64,000 bases of DNA from Cryptomeria japonica (taxonomy: Eukaryota; Streptophyta; Pinopsida; Cupressales; Cupressaceae), in NCBI RefSeq assembly GCF_030272615.1, contig NC_081405.1, positions 471,746,008-471,810,007 of the forward strand, read 5' to 3'. Of this stretch, positions 12,101-23,986 are shown in pieces. The stretch's first letter is position 1; each line of letters begins with the position of its first letter. The position numbers and the translations under genes were made by a program. The notes under the pieces were generated by a model. It saw only the letters and a list, made by a program, of their open reading frames with translations, did no database searches and was not told the DNA's origin.

Positions 12101-12514
12101 GTGCTAGATGATGGACTTGCAGAAGTTGGAATGGTATGGCCCTCTCTGCAAGTTGTTGAAAGGTTGTTTTGTTTGAGTGACCACTGGTTAGAAATAAGTC
12201 AACTTTTTCTTATGTGTGGAAGTTAATTCCTTTGATGATAATATGGGAGATTTGGAAAGAAATAAATAGGCAGATTTTCTAGGATAGATATGAATCTATA
12301 GACAAAGTTTGCAAAAGAATAAACACAACAATTTTAGAGATGTTTGGAGCAGTTGCGTCACAACTTCATATAGAAAAGGTTGAATTCATGAAAGAAGATA
12401 GCCAAATTCAACAATATTGGCCAAGGATAAAGTTAAGGCCCGTTAATGGGCCTTGTCAGGTCAATATGGTGGAGCAACAAAGGAGTGAAGTGAAATGGGT
12501 GGCTCCTCAATAGA

Positions 12515-13104
12515 TTTGGTATAAAGTAAACTTTAATGGAGCTTCAAAAGGTAATCCAAAAGTTTTAGGGGTAGGATTTATAATCAAAGACCAGCTGGGG
12601 AATATTTTGGTGATGGGAGCACAAAAATTGTCGGTGGGTACGATTAATGAGGCTGAGGCAAAAGCGACCATGTTGGTCATTCATTGGGATAGAAAACTGG
12701 GTATTCAAAATCTACATTTAGAAGGTTATTCCCAAATAATTATTAAAGAAATCATTAAAGGGGAGGCTCAAGCTTGGCATCTCAACAAATTTATTTTTTC
12801 CATTGCAAATGATTTAAAATTATGTAATAATTACTGCATTTCACATGTACAGAGGGAGGGGAATGAGGTGGCGAATGTACTTTCAAAGTGGGTGCTCTCA
12901 TTTGTAGAAGTGGACGAAGTTCATATTGAGGATTTCAATAACCTCATAGATGATGAAGTGGATGGGGATTATAATACTACAATTAGTAATAATTATTATC
13001 CTGCAAGGTCGAATGTGTCGGAAAAGGTGAAGTTTGCAATATTTAAAGGTGATGGGGTCCATTTTTGTTTTGTCTTGGGGTTGTTGGTGACAAGGTGTCG
13101 GTGA
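12515..13104 (+). pseudogene. LINE C-terminal RNase H with extended tail
   Basis: The RNase H fold runs from about 12520 to 12900: WYKVNFNGASKGNP, GVGFIIKDQLGN, then NEAEAKATMLVIHW, NLHLEGYSQIIIKEI and HVQREGNEVANVLS. The first motif is normally FDGASKGNP; here Asp is Asn (TTT AAT GGA at 12532-12540), so the first catalytic carboxylate is lost. The second (E of EAEA) remains; the third Asp, usually in the LE.DS position, reads EGYS, and the fourth, usually AD.L, reads ANVL. A charged tail follows to 13104 and in other frames to about 13450, longer than usual. Confidence 0.8.
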
Positions 13105-14197
13105 GGATGGAGGCCACCTTTACACTCTATACATCCAAGCAACAACTAGATTTTGTAGGTGATGTCTCTATGAGGCAAATTGAAAGTATCTTCAAGCATG
13201 GGGATGAGGCATTTGTGCAGAAAATGGAAACCCTTTTGGGCACTTATTTTTCAGAGGACAATGCATAAATATAAAATGAATGTTGATATAACTACCATGG
13301 TTCTCGCATGGGGGCTCGAACTGGGAGAGAATGAAGAAAACATTGTGCAAGTTTTGAGGGGTTGTGTGGAGGATGAGTGGTTGTGTGGACTAGAGGAAAT
13401 TGTGGAAATAACCATGCTAGGAGCAGGGTTTGATGTAGGGGAGGGGCCTTAACATTGATGGGGTGCATGAGCTAAAGAAATTGGTCTCATTTATTCATTG
13501 GCAATTTGGGGTTAATCAGGATGAATGACATGTAGAAGCTATAATTGGATGGGACTCACTGAAGTTGTATTTGAGGGATAAGGAGGTGGAATCTCATGGA
13601 GCTTGTGTTTGTGGACTCTCAATGCAGGAAGAAATGATGAAAGGTAAAGGAAAGGACACCAATCTAGGGAAGGCATGATGAAGGAGAAGGATGAAGTGGT
13701 AGGGTGGTATTGTGGAGGTGGCAACCAAGGTGCATGTGGCGGGTGAGGGTATGAGTAACTTTCTGCGGAATGTGTCGTAGCTCTGTGTTTGGCGATGTTG
13801 ATATTTTTCCTCCTTGTCTTGGTTTTGGTTTTGCAATGTATGGCCCATTTTTTTTGTGTGGCTGAAATGTATTTAATTGGGTGTTTGTAAATGAGATATA
13901 GGCCTATGAAGTTCATAGTTGTTTTTGTGTATTCAGGTAGTAGTTGGGGGTGTTTTGGTTATGATGGGGTTTTTTTGTCTTCCCTCCCATTGTAGGGTTG
14001 GCTTCCTTTTTGTTCATACCAACAAGTAACTTGGTGTTTGCTTCTTTCTATATGATAGGGTGATAGGTGTAATTGAATGTAGGGGATTTTAGAAATCTCT
14101 TTTTTCATGGGAAGATTTATAAAAATCATGATCTAGTAGTGTAATGATCTTTTTTCATATTAATAAAAACTATCTCTATTACTAACCAAAAAAAAAA
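13105..14197 (+). other. LINE 3' untranslated region and poly(A)
   Basis: T/G-rich sequence with scattered stops. An AATAAAA signal lies at 14162-14168, and ten A residues close the element at 14188-14197. The copia reverse transcriptase reading frame (ENDKLLI) resumes directly after the A-run. Confidence 0.75.
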
Positions 14198-14800
14198 TCA
14201 ACAATTTGTCATTCTCAATCTCTAAATAGAGATTACTATCTATAGTACCCTTCTTTAACCCTTGTTGTAGAAGATACTTTTCCAATCCACATACCAAGCC
14301 CCAGGGGCTTTCTTGAGACCATATAATTCCTTTTTCAACATGCATACCATGTCTTGATCTTCTGTTGATTGAAAACCATCAAGTTGTTTTATATACACTT
14401 TTCTAGTTCTCCATTTGAGAAAGTTGACTTGGCATCCATCTAATACACCTAGAAATACTTGTGAACAACAAATGCTAGAAACATTTTTATTACCTCCATT
14501 CTATCTACTCGAGCAAAAGTCTCATCAAAATGAATACTTGCTACTTGAGAATATCCTTTACATACCAGTCTAGCATTGTTCCTTGTCACTTCCCCTTCAT
14601 TTAATTTGTTCTAGAATACCTGCTTGGCTCCAATACATTCTTGTCAATAGGTTTGGGAACAAGTTCCCATGTATAGTTCTTCTCAAGCCAATTAAGTTCA
14701 TCTTCCATTGCCTTTATCCATTCTTCATCCTTGCTTGTATCATAAAAAGTCTTGGGCTCAACTTTTGGTAAAATACAAATGTTCACTTGTTCACTTGCCT
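14198..14800 (-). pseudogene. Copia reverse transcriptase, N-terminal half
   Basis: It begins with the typical lead-in PKTFYDTSKDEEWIKAMEDE and LNWLEKNYTWELVPKP (14640-14786). The fingers/palm region follows in other frames, with LKKGIIW standing for the usual LKKALYGLKQ. YLLQQGLKKGTIDSNLYLE then IENDKLLI ends at 14198. The next residues in an intact copia RT are the YVDD active site, here replaced by the LINE tail. Frameshifts are present near 14345 and 14600. Confidence 0.82.
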
Positions 14801-15375
14801 TGCCAAGTCTTCTTCTGGTCTGGACACCTTCATTCTCATTACCAATAATTTGATCTTCAGAGTGGTTCTTTTGAACATGTTTTGTTAGGGTCTTTGGGTC
14901 TTGTTTGATTCCTTTTCCTTTGTTTCTTTTTCTTCCTTATCTTCCTCTTCTTCTTTTGTAGTGCAGATTACACTTTCTATTCCATAATACTCAAGTTATT
15001 TATTGGTCTAATTCCAATTTTGTACCACTTAGATATTGGTTCTCTCATTTATCTTCTTGAGTCTCTTGTTATATCATATGTAGGACTTGATTCTTGTTGA
15101 ATATCCTAGGAAGATTCCTTCATCAGTTTTTGAATCAAACTTTCCAAGATCCTCTTCATCTGTTTTGATATAACACGCACTCCCAAAGATTCTAAAGTAC
15201 TTAATAGTGGCACTCCTTCCATTCCATAGCTCATAATGAGTCATTGAATTTCATTTTCTAACTTGTACACTATTAAAAATATAAATAATAGTATGCACAA
15301 CCTCTTTTCAAGAAACATCAAGCAAATTAGCAACTTTTAACATTGTCCTAGCCATTTTTGGAACTATTCTATTTT

Positions 15376-16000
15376 TTATTTCAGCAACCTCATTATGTTG
15401 AGGGGTCTTAGGAGTAAATAGATGTCTTCTAATACCACGATCCTTAAAAACTTATTAAACTCTTTTGATGTAAATTCACCTCCTCTATCAGATTTGAAAC
15501 ATTTGATCTTAATGTCCATTTCATTCTCAACCATAGATTTAAAGGTTTTAAACTTATCTAATGCTTCATACTTTTCTTTTAGAAAAGTAACCCATGTCAT
15601 TCTAGATAAATCATCAACAAGATCATAAAGTATATTTCACCATTTAGTCCTCTTTCTCTGGTAGGTCTGCATAGATTGGTGTGTACTATCTCCAAAAGTT
15701 TTGAAGTAGAAAATTCTTTTCTCTTGAATCTTGTCTTTGTTTGCTTCCCCATCTAACACTTCCCTACATAGTGCATTGGAAGGCTTAATTTTTTTTGGCA
15801 TATCTCTTAATGCATGTGTAGATTTGATCTTCACCATGTTATCAAAGTTGATGCGTCTTATCCTTTTGTGCCAAGCCAACATTCACTAATCTAGGCTATC
15901 AGACAATTTCCTCCTTTGGCTTCCTTTAGATGGTAGACATTTCCACAATCCTTTACCTTCTGCAATTAGTCTTCTTGAGCTTTCTTTTTTGATTTCACAT
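15376..16000 (-). pseudogene. Copia GAG-pre-integrase and integrase
   Basis: The pre-integrase block LAWHKRIRRINFDNMVKI is at about 15820-15882; its histidine starts the HHCC zinc module. The integrase core follows: VTFLKEKYEALDKFKTFKSM, then CFKSDRGGEFTSKEFNKF at about 15450-15510. In the latter, the Asp of SDRGGEF is the second catalytic carboxylate. Frame breaks occur near 15600 and 15640. Confidence 0.82.
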
Positions 16001-16392
16001 CCATTCTCATGAAATGTAAGTTTGTAACCTTTATTGCATATCTAATTGACATTGATAATATTATGTATTAGTCCCTTGACATAAAGGGCTTTTTCTATTT
16101 TGTTTTTTTTCATAAATGGTTATGGTTCCTTTACCATAGATTTGAGTAGCCTCTTCACCACCAAACTTGACTGGTCCACCATTTCACTTTTCAATATTAA
16201 TGAATTTTCTTGCATCTCCAGTCATATTGATAAGAGAATCCATTGTCAATTGCCCATGCATTTTGTTCTTCTTTTGCATGAAGGGCAGTCCACACAATCA
16301 AGGATCTCTCACTGTTATTATTGCTAGACAAGGTACAATATTTTTCACATTTGATAATGTTATCCATTTTTACTACCATAAACAATGCTTCA
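16000..16392 (-). pseudogene. Copia protease region
   Basis: The short frame at 16197-16385 carries AWAIDNGFSYQYDW at about 16215-16260, matching the copia protease active site W.IDSG.S.HMTGD. The Asp is kept, but Ser-Gly has become Asn-Gly. EQNAWAIDN follows a decayed zinc-knuckle linker. Confidence 0.75.
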
Positions 16393-17302
16393 TCATTTGA
16401 ACATCACCTTCTTCTTCTTGAAATGAGTAGCTACTTTATTTGGAATAAAAACTTCTTTTAGGTTTCTCCGATTTGCTCTCATCATCTCCTCTTTTACAGT
16501 TATCTTCTCTAAAAGTACATTAAATGCATAGTAGCTAATTCTACCATAATTAAAGCATTTGAAAGGTAACTTACCTTTACATTTGGAAATTTCTTTCTTC
16601 AATATTATTACAAAGTTTGATTTTGCATTATCAAATTCATCATCAGGATTAGCACTGCCTTCTAATCTCTTACTACATTTGAATGCAACTTCCCTGGAAT
16701 TGTCCAGCTCAATATCTCTCATCTCAAAGGCAGTGAGTGCTTCATAGAGTTGATCCATTGTGTATATTTCCAAACATCTACTTTCTTCAGTAGAAGACAC
16801 TGTAGAAATAAAGGATTTAGGTAGAGTTCTAAGTACCTTCTTTACTACTTTGTCTTCATCTAACTTTGCACCAACACCTCTAAACTTACTAGCAAATTCA
16901 ATCTCCTAGTGTAAGTAGCTATCAATATTTTCATCATCTAACATTCTTAAATTCTCAAATATACTTTTAAGATTCTACAACTTCCCTTGCTTTATCTTCT
17001 TAACCTTCGTATATGATGCTAAGCTTCTCCCAAACATCCTTATCAAATTTGTAGTCCATTAGCTTCAAGAGTTATGTGTCAGACAAACCACTTATGATTG
17101 CATTCCTTGAATTTACATTATTCTTATGTATTATCATCTCATTCGAAGTAGCAAGAGGAGTAGAGGGATGAGTATAACCATCTATAATAGAGTCCCAATT
17201 TTTAAATCTCATAGAGTTCAAATATGATTCCATCCTCATCTTCTAGAAGCAGTAGTTTATTCCATCAAACTAGGGAATCTTGTAAGATAAATCTTGTGCC
17301 AT
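16393..17302 (-). pseudogene. Copia gag
   Basis: The start codon is likely the ATG at 17302 (MAQDLSYKIP), with the FDG.NY.FWK.RM type N-terminus and later UBN2-like segments. The frame at 16393-16800 holds TMDQLYEALTAFEMRD and a zinc-knuckle relic, CKGKLPFKCFNYGRISYYAF at about 16460-16525. Its first Cys pair survives but the His and last Cys are gone. Stops and shifts break the upstream part. Confidence 0.8.
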
Positions 17303-17345
17303 CTCGAAGCTACCTCCAATGGTTAAGCTTCATCTAGAGGAGCTT

Positions 17346-17950
17346 GTCTTTGATAGCAACTATCAAACACACTTTACGACTAAGAGGAGGGCTGAATTAG
17401 TTTGGACCAAATACAAACTTTATTTCACAATCCACAATCATATTAACCTTATTCTTACTAGAAATAATAAAGATGAAATAATGAGTCACCATGCACAAGA
17501 GAACACTATATTTATGTGGAAAACACAAACAAGGAAAAAACCACGGTGGGACTCAACTCACAATATATGAAATTATTACAATATTCTTTTAGGATTACTA
17601 CTCCCTAAAGGACTTGTAGGCTAAGACGCACTACCTTAGGGAAATATACAAAACTTTTAGAGAAGACTCATTGTCCCCAAACAAGGTACATGAATATATG
17701 AAGCAAGAATGAATCAACCTTCAACAACACTACCTATGACAATCTCCAAGTATGAAGCTATCCTTGAAACTCTATCTCAAGCAACCAACTTCTCAACAAT
17801 AACCACAAACTTTCTCTGTCACAACTTCCCATCACTGACTTCTGCAAATGATATAATCATGTAATTGCAACACACATATTGATCCATACACCCATCAAAA
17901 CCATTAGCATCAATTTTATCTTCTATATATACCATCTTCTTTATTACAAA
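17346..17950 (-). repeat. Probable copia primer site and 5' LTR portion
   Basis: Minus strand at 17346-17358 reads TGCTATCAAAGAC, a decayed form of the common initiator-Met primer site TGGTATCAGAGC. Further out, about 17520-17550, it reads CCCACCGTGGTTTTTTCC then GTTTTCCACATAAA, a combination typical of U5/leader sequence in plant copia LTRs. The outer boundary near 17.95 kb is a guess. Confidence 0.4.
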
Positions 17951-19600
17951 TATCAATCAGGTTGGCCGGAGTAAAGGATGAACATAGGTCCTATCAAGTT
18001 GGCCACCAAAATATAATTGTGGTGGAAGCAATCCAATCCAGGATTTAGAAAGGACCTACAAACATCATATCAATTCTTTCTAAGAAGTTTAAAATGATTC
18101 ACATGCTATCATGCATCCTCAAAGGTTGACAATAAGGTAATGTGTAAGCAACACATCTCTAGTCAGCCCAAAACATAGCTTCCAAATGAACAAACTCGAT
18201 GTGGATCCCCACACACTAATAAAGGACCCAAAATCAATGCAAAAAAATATTTAAAGAAAGAAAATAAATCCAATGACTCATGACCAGTAGAAGAACATCT
18301 TTTATTGGTCGAACAGGAGTAGTTAACACAAATTCTAGTCACAATGCACTATAAAACAAACATTTTCGTACCATACAAATAACATAAGGACATTCCTTGT
18401 ACGTCCAAAAACATTTTCAAAATCTTATTTTATCTTTTCATATCAAGATAATATTGGCAGAACACAACTGATACTAAAAACTCCCTTCAAGAGAGATAAT
18501 CAAAGATGAAACACCATTATCACTACTTTCAAATAACATTAACTTGTTAAAATTTGACTGAGACATATAGCACAAATACTATAAACATGTCCTCTAAACT
18601 ACAACACTTAAAACATCACTGTGGAGCATTTTTTAGACCAATTCTAACAAACAACCAGACTCTCAACCAACTACAATCACCAACCACATTAGCCACAACA
18701 CCAACAACTTAAAATAATAGGAGTGAAATGTCCACATAACATAAACATTATATCCAAGTCTACAATACCATATCAACAAATGTGGAGGAATGTAGAGAAT
18801 TCTTCTGGACACACATCAATAAATAATTTTACACAAACTTAATAAAAATTTAAAGCATGAAAATATCCCAAAAATATTAACTTCTCACTTACTACAATAT
18901 ATTCATTACTTTTTCATGCATCTAATCCTCATCTTAATATCTTAAGTTATCTTAACCTGATCATGCTATCATTGCCATCAACCATATTATCTATATCATT
19001 AATTGTATCAACATATCATACTCAGTGTAGACTTCAAACACAAAGAAGGTGGATATCCATGAATCATCTACAACCAATATCCATATGCTCTTTACATCAA
19101 TCTCTTCATATCATTCATGCAAAACAAAATGAGAACAAGTAATAATCAACTGCAAAAAATCTCCTTATACACTAACAAACATGAGCATACAACTCCATCT
19201 TCACTTCCTTAACAACTGCAACAATTCTTGATCCAACCAATCACCATGTCATTAATGATGATAGTAATCAAGGACAACATTCGATTGATGTCAATGAAAA
19301 CACATATTGGCAACAAGTTAACCCTCACATACTGCCAAAATTTATTCCTAAGAGATTGGCATATCTAGAAGTGATTTGGTAGTTGAATTAGTCAGACAAG
19401 GCTCACTTAAGAGGATAGAAAAAGAAATCCTTCTTCCCAACTTCTAGTAATTTTTCTGACTTCCTAGATATAAATAAAGATGGGTTGGATCAAATTTATC
19501 CAATCTTGCAGTCTTATAGAATGGGCTTGGAATGCACAAGGATATTTGATCTTTAAATATTCGTAAATCAAATCAAGATAAGCATCAAAGGCTTGCATTT
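17950..19600. other. Unassigned AT-rich intergenic sequence
   Basis: No open frame of useful length, no motif I recognise and no obvious tandem repeat. It may be very old element sequence. Confidence 0.5.
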
Positions 19601-19639
19601 GTATATGAGGTATTATATGAGGAAGATGTTACAATAAAT

Positions 19640-20136
19640 TTCCACCATCAAAGAGGTGAATGAGTAAAGAATAAAATTGATAGGTACCATAAGGGGAGAA
19701 GAGAAAAGAAGGGAGATGCATTTTGATTATCATGGTGCCTATGCAAATGAGGAGGATCTAATCCTCAGGATAGAAAATATGCTTGTAGATGTAGAGACAC
19801 TAATTAGAGAGGCCCCCATAGCAAAGGATAAGTGAACCTATTAAAGGGGTCCTAGTGCTCTAGTCCCACATAATAATCATGCAACAAGTGAATCCACTAC
19901 TTAGGAGCACTCTCAATTTGTTGTTTCCCCTAAGGATAAACCTACAAAAAAAGAAAAATTAATTAATTTTGGAAAGTGGAGGGGAAATAATAGTGGTTGA
20001 GGATATTGTAGAGAATATTGTAAGGGAAGAACAAGAGTTTATCCAACCAATATATTCACCCCCTAGACTCTTAACGACTACCATGCCAAGGAGCATAATA
20101 GAGGTAAATATCAAGTACTCCAATGATGATATAAAT
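19640..20136 (+). pseudogene. Unidentified ORF, left part, interrupted by E4
   Basis: Two overlapping coding-like stretches: MHFDYHGAYANEEDLILR (about 19719-19830) and, in another frame from 19969, MESGGEIIVVEDIVENIV with FIQPIYSPPRLLTTTMPRSI and VNIKYSNDDI. The last reaches the E4 LTR. Beyond the other E4 LTR, a frame at 53957-54250 continues in similar style (FIVDGEFLKTRELRDF). I do not recognise the family. Composition and decay suggest another old element rather than a host gene, but that is inference. Confidence 0.4.
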
Positions 20137-21282
20137 TGTGTTGTGGTGAAAATTAGGGTTTCGCTATAAAATATAATGAAACCATTAATTTTGCTTAATT
20201 ACCATAATATTAGGGAAAGATAGGAATTTGATAGATCCAATCCTAATAGAACAAGATTCTAATTAGATTCCAAGCCTCCTAAATGGGGCTCTTCTTTCTC
20301 AAGATTGAATTGAATTTGAATAATTTAAAAATTAGGGCAAGATAGTGCATTATTAAAGAGATTATACATAAACAATAAGCTACAGTCATCGTGTGGAGCC
20401 ACAAACTTGGATTTGAGTAGAACGTGAAGGTTTGGATCTGTACCTAGAAATTTTAGCTCTTTTTTCAAGATCCTCGTGGTGGTTTCCTTGGTCCTTCAAA
20501 ATTTTTACAGCCAAGAGGGGAACTTGCTCGCCTCTACAAATCTTGTCTATCCTTTGAAATGCAACTCTATACCTATTCTTACACACAATGAAAAATGGGA
20601 AATTGTTGGGAATAGGGGTTTGCCTTAGGTCAAACACCAGTTTTTGAATTAACCATGAAATAGAATTGAAATGTAAATGAAGTATTGTAGTAAAAATGGT
20701 TTCCTTTTAAGGGAAAGGCTGAAAATGAATGTAACACTAATGATATACCTTTAATTAAGTTTTGTTTGTCCACACAAGGAATTAGGGCTTCATAAAGATA
20801 GTCTTCATAAAACATAGGAACGTGAATATCATCTCTATTTCTTGAATCTTTACTTCACTTCTACTCCAATGCTTGATAGAAGATTGATTTCTTGCTCACT
20901 TAAATGATGGATCTCAATTTTTCTCTCTTAAGTTGATCATGATTTCAAATTAGGTTTTAAAATAAGAGGGGTAGACCTCCTTTTATACTTGTTGGTTGAA
21001 AAACAAATTGAATTTCCGACACAAGTCGACACAGGATCTAGGTCCCCACCCAAATTGGGTGACTTTTATGAGACCCAAAAATGGGCCCTTTTTGAGAGGA
21101 CCATGGTACTGGGTGCCATTATTTGGGCATTAGGGCTCCTAGGATTAAGGGGCAAAAAAGTGCAGACAGTGAAAAATTGAGGTGAGAAGAATGAGAGCTT
21201 TAGTCAGGCCTCAGAGGACAAACGCCAAGGTGAGACCTAAGTGATGACAAAATTGTAGGAAAGTACAATTTAGGATTTTACA
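20137..21282 (-). repeat. E4 3' LTR (1146 bp)
   Basis: Starts TGTGTTGTGG and ends TTTTACA on the plus strand. It aligns throughout with 52801-53956 (shared AAATTAGGG, AAATGGGGCTCTTCTTT, GAGGGAAAGGCTGAAAATG-like runs) with frequent substitutions and small indels, perhaps 12-15 percent by eye in the first 250 bases. Confidence 0.85.
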
Positions 21283-21300
21283 TTTAGCCCCCACTTTAGC
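21283..21300 (-). other. E4 polypurine tract
   Basis: Minus strand reads GCTAAAGTGGGGGCTAAA directly before the 3' LTR TGTAAAATCC. This is the expected plus-strand primer position and fixes the element's orientation. Confidence 0.8.
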
Positions 21301-22050
21301 GGGAGTATGAGACTAAGCATACTTATAGTAAAGTACAAAGGTCAACATTACAAACTTTCATTAAGACATCAAAGAGACAAGATACACTAAGTCCCCAAGG
21401 GACTTTAGGATCTTACTACTTCAATATCAAGATAAGAGGGACATCATAAGAAAGAGGAAAGAGAGAGAGAATCATGACTACTAGCCTAGTAAGGCTCACT
21501 TACTATGAGTCAAGAAAAAGAAAAATACCAAATTACAAAGAAAAAGGCTTAGTTTGCAAAGAAACTTGAGTATCGAGACATGTTATGGTGTGTGCATAAA
21601 GTGAAATATTGAGCAAAGTGTATGCCCACACATTAAAGTGATTGCATATGCCTTATCAAGAGCAATTGATTTAAGGTAGCATGCATCCAAAGGCAAGCAT
21701 GTTACCACAATGAGCTACCCCCAAGAAAGGACAAATCAAAGGATAATGGTCACAAAACACATAAGGGATCCACTAACTCTAGGGCTAGTGTGCTCTTATG
21801 ATAAATAATGTATATCTTGAAATGATTGTATTGAATTGACCTCATCCCCCAAATGTAGAGGAACCACAAGCGCAATGGAAGAAGAGCACATGTGTCTTTT
21901 GAGTCAACATGGAAGAGACCAAAAGAGATTGCAATGCTTTGCATCTTCCCCAAGTAGACAACACAAGGGACAACAAATAGAAGAAGTGAGATACAAATAG
22001 AAGAATATCATAATAGATTCGGTCTCTTTATTACATTTTACCAACGAAGT
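21301..22050 (-). other. E4 3' non-coding region
   Basis: No long frame. A purine-rich run GGAAAGAGAGAGAGA lies near 21460. The sequence separates the polyprotein tail from the polypurine tract. Confidence 0.5.
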
Positions 22051-22634
22051 GACAAGGATCATCTAAAGAGAACCTAACATAACATATCATCGAAAACATT
22101 AGAATCAACATTGCTATCATGAACAACATCATCACCTATTTTTTCATGAAGATTAATAAAAATAGGATCTCTCACATGGAATTAGCATGAACCATCATTT
22201 TTCTTAAATATTTTTAAGCTTGGCGATTTAGGTTGAAATTTATCCCTAGGGTTAGGTGAAGGTTGGACAAATGGGACCAAGTCAACATTGGTGTCTTCGG
22301 GGAGGAATTGGATTGAGAACCAAGTTCACAAGCCTTAGCACAACATCTTCATCGACATTCTCTCGCACAATTGTTTCTTTTAGTTTTAGCCGAGGGTTGT
22401 GAAGGCTTAGCATGAATGGACATAGGCTTATTTTCATCCTTTAAAGCAGGAGGAATAGAAGAAGATCTACAAGGTTGAGAAATAGGAGATGCCAAGCACT
22501 TTCCTTTGTAGGACGTAGGAGGTGAAACTACGACATATATAGGAGAAATAGAAAGTGTAGGAAGGATATTAGGTCCATCATGAGGAGGAGGAATAGGTCT
22601 TGAGTTTCTAGGCATAAAGATAATATCATCTCAT
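22050..22634 (-). pseudogene. E4 polyprotein tail of unknown function
   Basis: After the protease the E4 frame crosses the E3 insertion point. It continues in the minus frame at 22349-22615 (MPRNSRPIPPPHDGPNILPT, then CLASPISQPCRSSSIPP), rich in Pro/Ser and lacking pol motifs. A further coherent segment (EDTNVDLVPFVQPSPNPRDK, IFINLHEKIGDDVVHD) lies at about 22080-22300 after a frameshift. I recognise no domain. Confidence 0.5.
22630..22634. repeat. E3 target site duplication, left copy
   Basis: CTCAT directly before the 5' LTR of E3, identical to 41046-41050. Confidence 0.95.
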
Positions 22635-23836
22635 TGTAGACACCTAAAAATGTCTCATTGATCATGTACTAATTATTCCTCTAATTGATTAAATAATCTT
22701 TATTATTTAATTAATCTATTTCTTCTAATTTCATATTTCCTCATCATCTTACTAATTATTATATTTCCTATTCTATCATCATTTAATCATTTTTATGATT
22801 AATTCCCCAATTTAAATAATCTTTATTATTTAAATAAGTTACTAATTATTCAATTTCTATCTCTAAGCATCTAATCATTCAACCCTCTTCTAAATATTAA
22901 TTAAATAATTATTATTTAATTAATTATGATTAATTCCCCAATTTAAATAATCTTTATTATTTAATTAAATTCTATTTCTAAATAATTAAATAGTTTCTTT
23001 AAATTATTTAATTATCTAATTAATTCTTCAATTCCAAATCCCCAAATTCTAATTTCATTTAATTTCAATTTCTTCCAAATTCAATTACATGTTCAATATT
23101 TCAAAAACCAAATTGAAAATCAAAGTCAAGTTCTAACTATATTCAAATACCAAATTGAATTAATAAATTCAATTATTTGAATAAATCTCACGCAAAGATT
23201 AAATTAATAATCTAAATCTAAATGCAAGCACATGCTAAATTAATTAATTCAATCAATCAATTAATTAAATCATTTATCTCTTCAACTTCTATTTCCATCT
23301 TTCAGTTAGCTTTTTCTAAATTAAGCTCTCTGTGTCATCTTCTTTATTTCCACCAATCATTCTTTTTCTTCCTCCAGTCAGCTTTTTCTCAATCAGTTGA
23401 CTCAATTAATCTATTCAATCTATTGAGTTTCACTCCTACAATCAGTCATTCAACTATCAATTTTCATTTGAGCTCACCTGAGTTCACACCTCTTGATTAA
23501 TCTGTTCCACCTTTCAATCAATCTCATCCAATTTTCTATAAATTGAGCATCCAATCTCCATTTTCAACAATCATGAACTTTGAATCTTTGTGTCACTTGC
23601 AGGTTACCAGCACAATATCTGAGAGTCATCATACCATGAAGAGGAGAAGAGCAATGGAAGTTCTACGCAGTCACAAAATAGGGAGTTTTTATTGATATTC
23701 ATTTATAATTCCTATTTTGCTTGGTTGTATCATTTCATCGTTAGTTTGTTAAATTCTTTGATTAGAAGGGATTCGTGATTTCCCTTATTTCTAATTGATT
23801 ACTTTGTTAATAGAAGATGAATTTTGCATGCCCACA
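22635..23836 (+). repeat. E3 5' LTR (1202 bp)
   Basis: TGTAGACACC start and CCCACA end. Extremely AT-rich U3 with repeated AATAATCTTTATTATTTAA palindromes. TATA box at 23537. It keeps a 21-bp segment missing from the 3' copy. Confidence 0.95.
23537..23543 (+). promoter_or_regulatory. E3 5' LTR TATA box
   Basis: CTATAAATTGAGC, about 300 bp before the LTR end. The same box is at 40746-40752 in the 3' LTR. Probable start region of sense transcripts. Confidence 0.6.
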
Positions 23837-23839
23837 TTT

Positions 23840-23857
23840 TGGTGAACCCGACATGAA
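23840..23857 (+). other. E3 primer-binding site
   Basis: TGGTGAACCCGACATGAA, three bases after the LTR. It resembles E4's TGGCGAACCTAACATC but not the TGGCGCCCACC site of E1 and E2, so two primer types are used by otherwise similar elements. Confidence 0.75.
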
Positions 23858-23986
23858 CTAACAACAATTTAACCTTTTTCTGTGTTCTGTGTGATTTTTG
23901 CAGATTGTGCAGATTTTTCATTTTTTTTTTTGTAGGTTGCCCGAATTTCAAGAAAAGATTTTCCGTCACATAAGCAAGCTTATAGA

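Larger units (their letters stand above)
8839..14197 (+). mobile_element. L1-type LINE, 5' part displaced by E1, 3' end with poly(A)
   Basis: In plus-strand order: endonuclease remnant, reverse transcriptase with FADD box, RVT zinc-finger-like region, RNase H, 3' untranslated tail and poly(A). The 5' end is not in the window because E1 lies in the endonuclease. The 3' end sits within the reverse transcriptase of a copia element. Many stops and frameshifts are present. A C-terminal RNase H is typical of some plant L1 clades. Confidence 0.88.
14198..17950 (-). mobile_element. Ty1/copia element, 3' half missing, interrupted by the LINE
   Basis: On the minus strand from about 17.95 kb down: probable 5' LTR/leader, gag, protease, integrase, reverse transcriptase. 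Integrase before RT defines the copia order. Sequence stops at the LINE poly(A) in the RT; the rest of RT, RNase H and 3' LTR should lie left of E1, outside the window. The outer 5' LTR limit is uncertain. Confidence 0.82.

Noticed and set aside
13539..13916. 125-residue minus-strand frame rich in His/Pro
   Set aside because: It lies in the LINE 3' untranslated region, has no recognised domain, and an alternative frame of the same strand is equally open.
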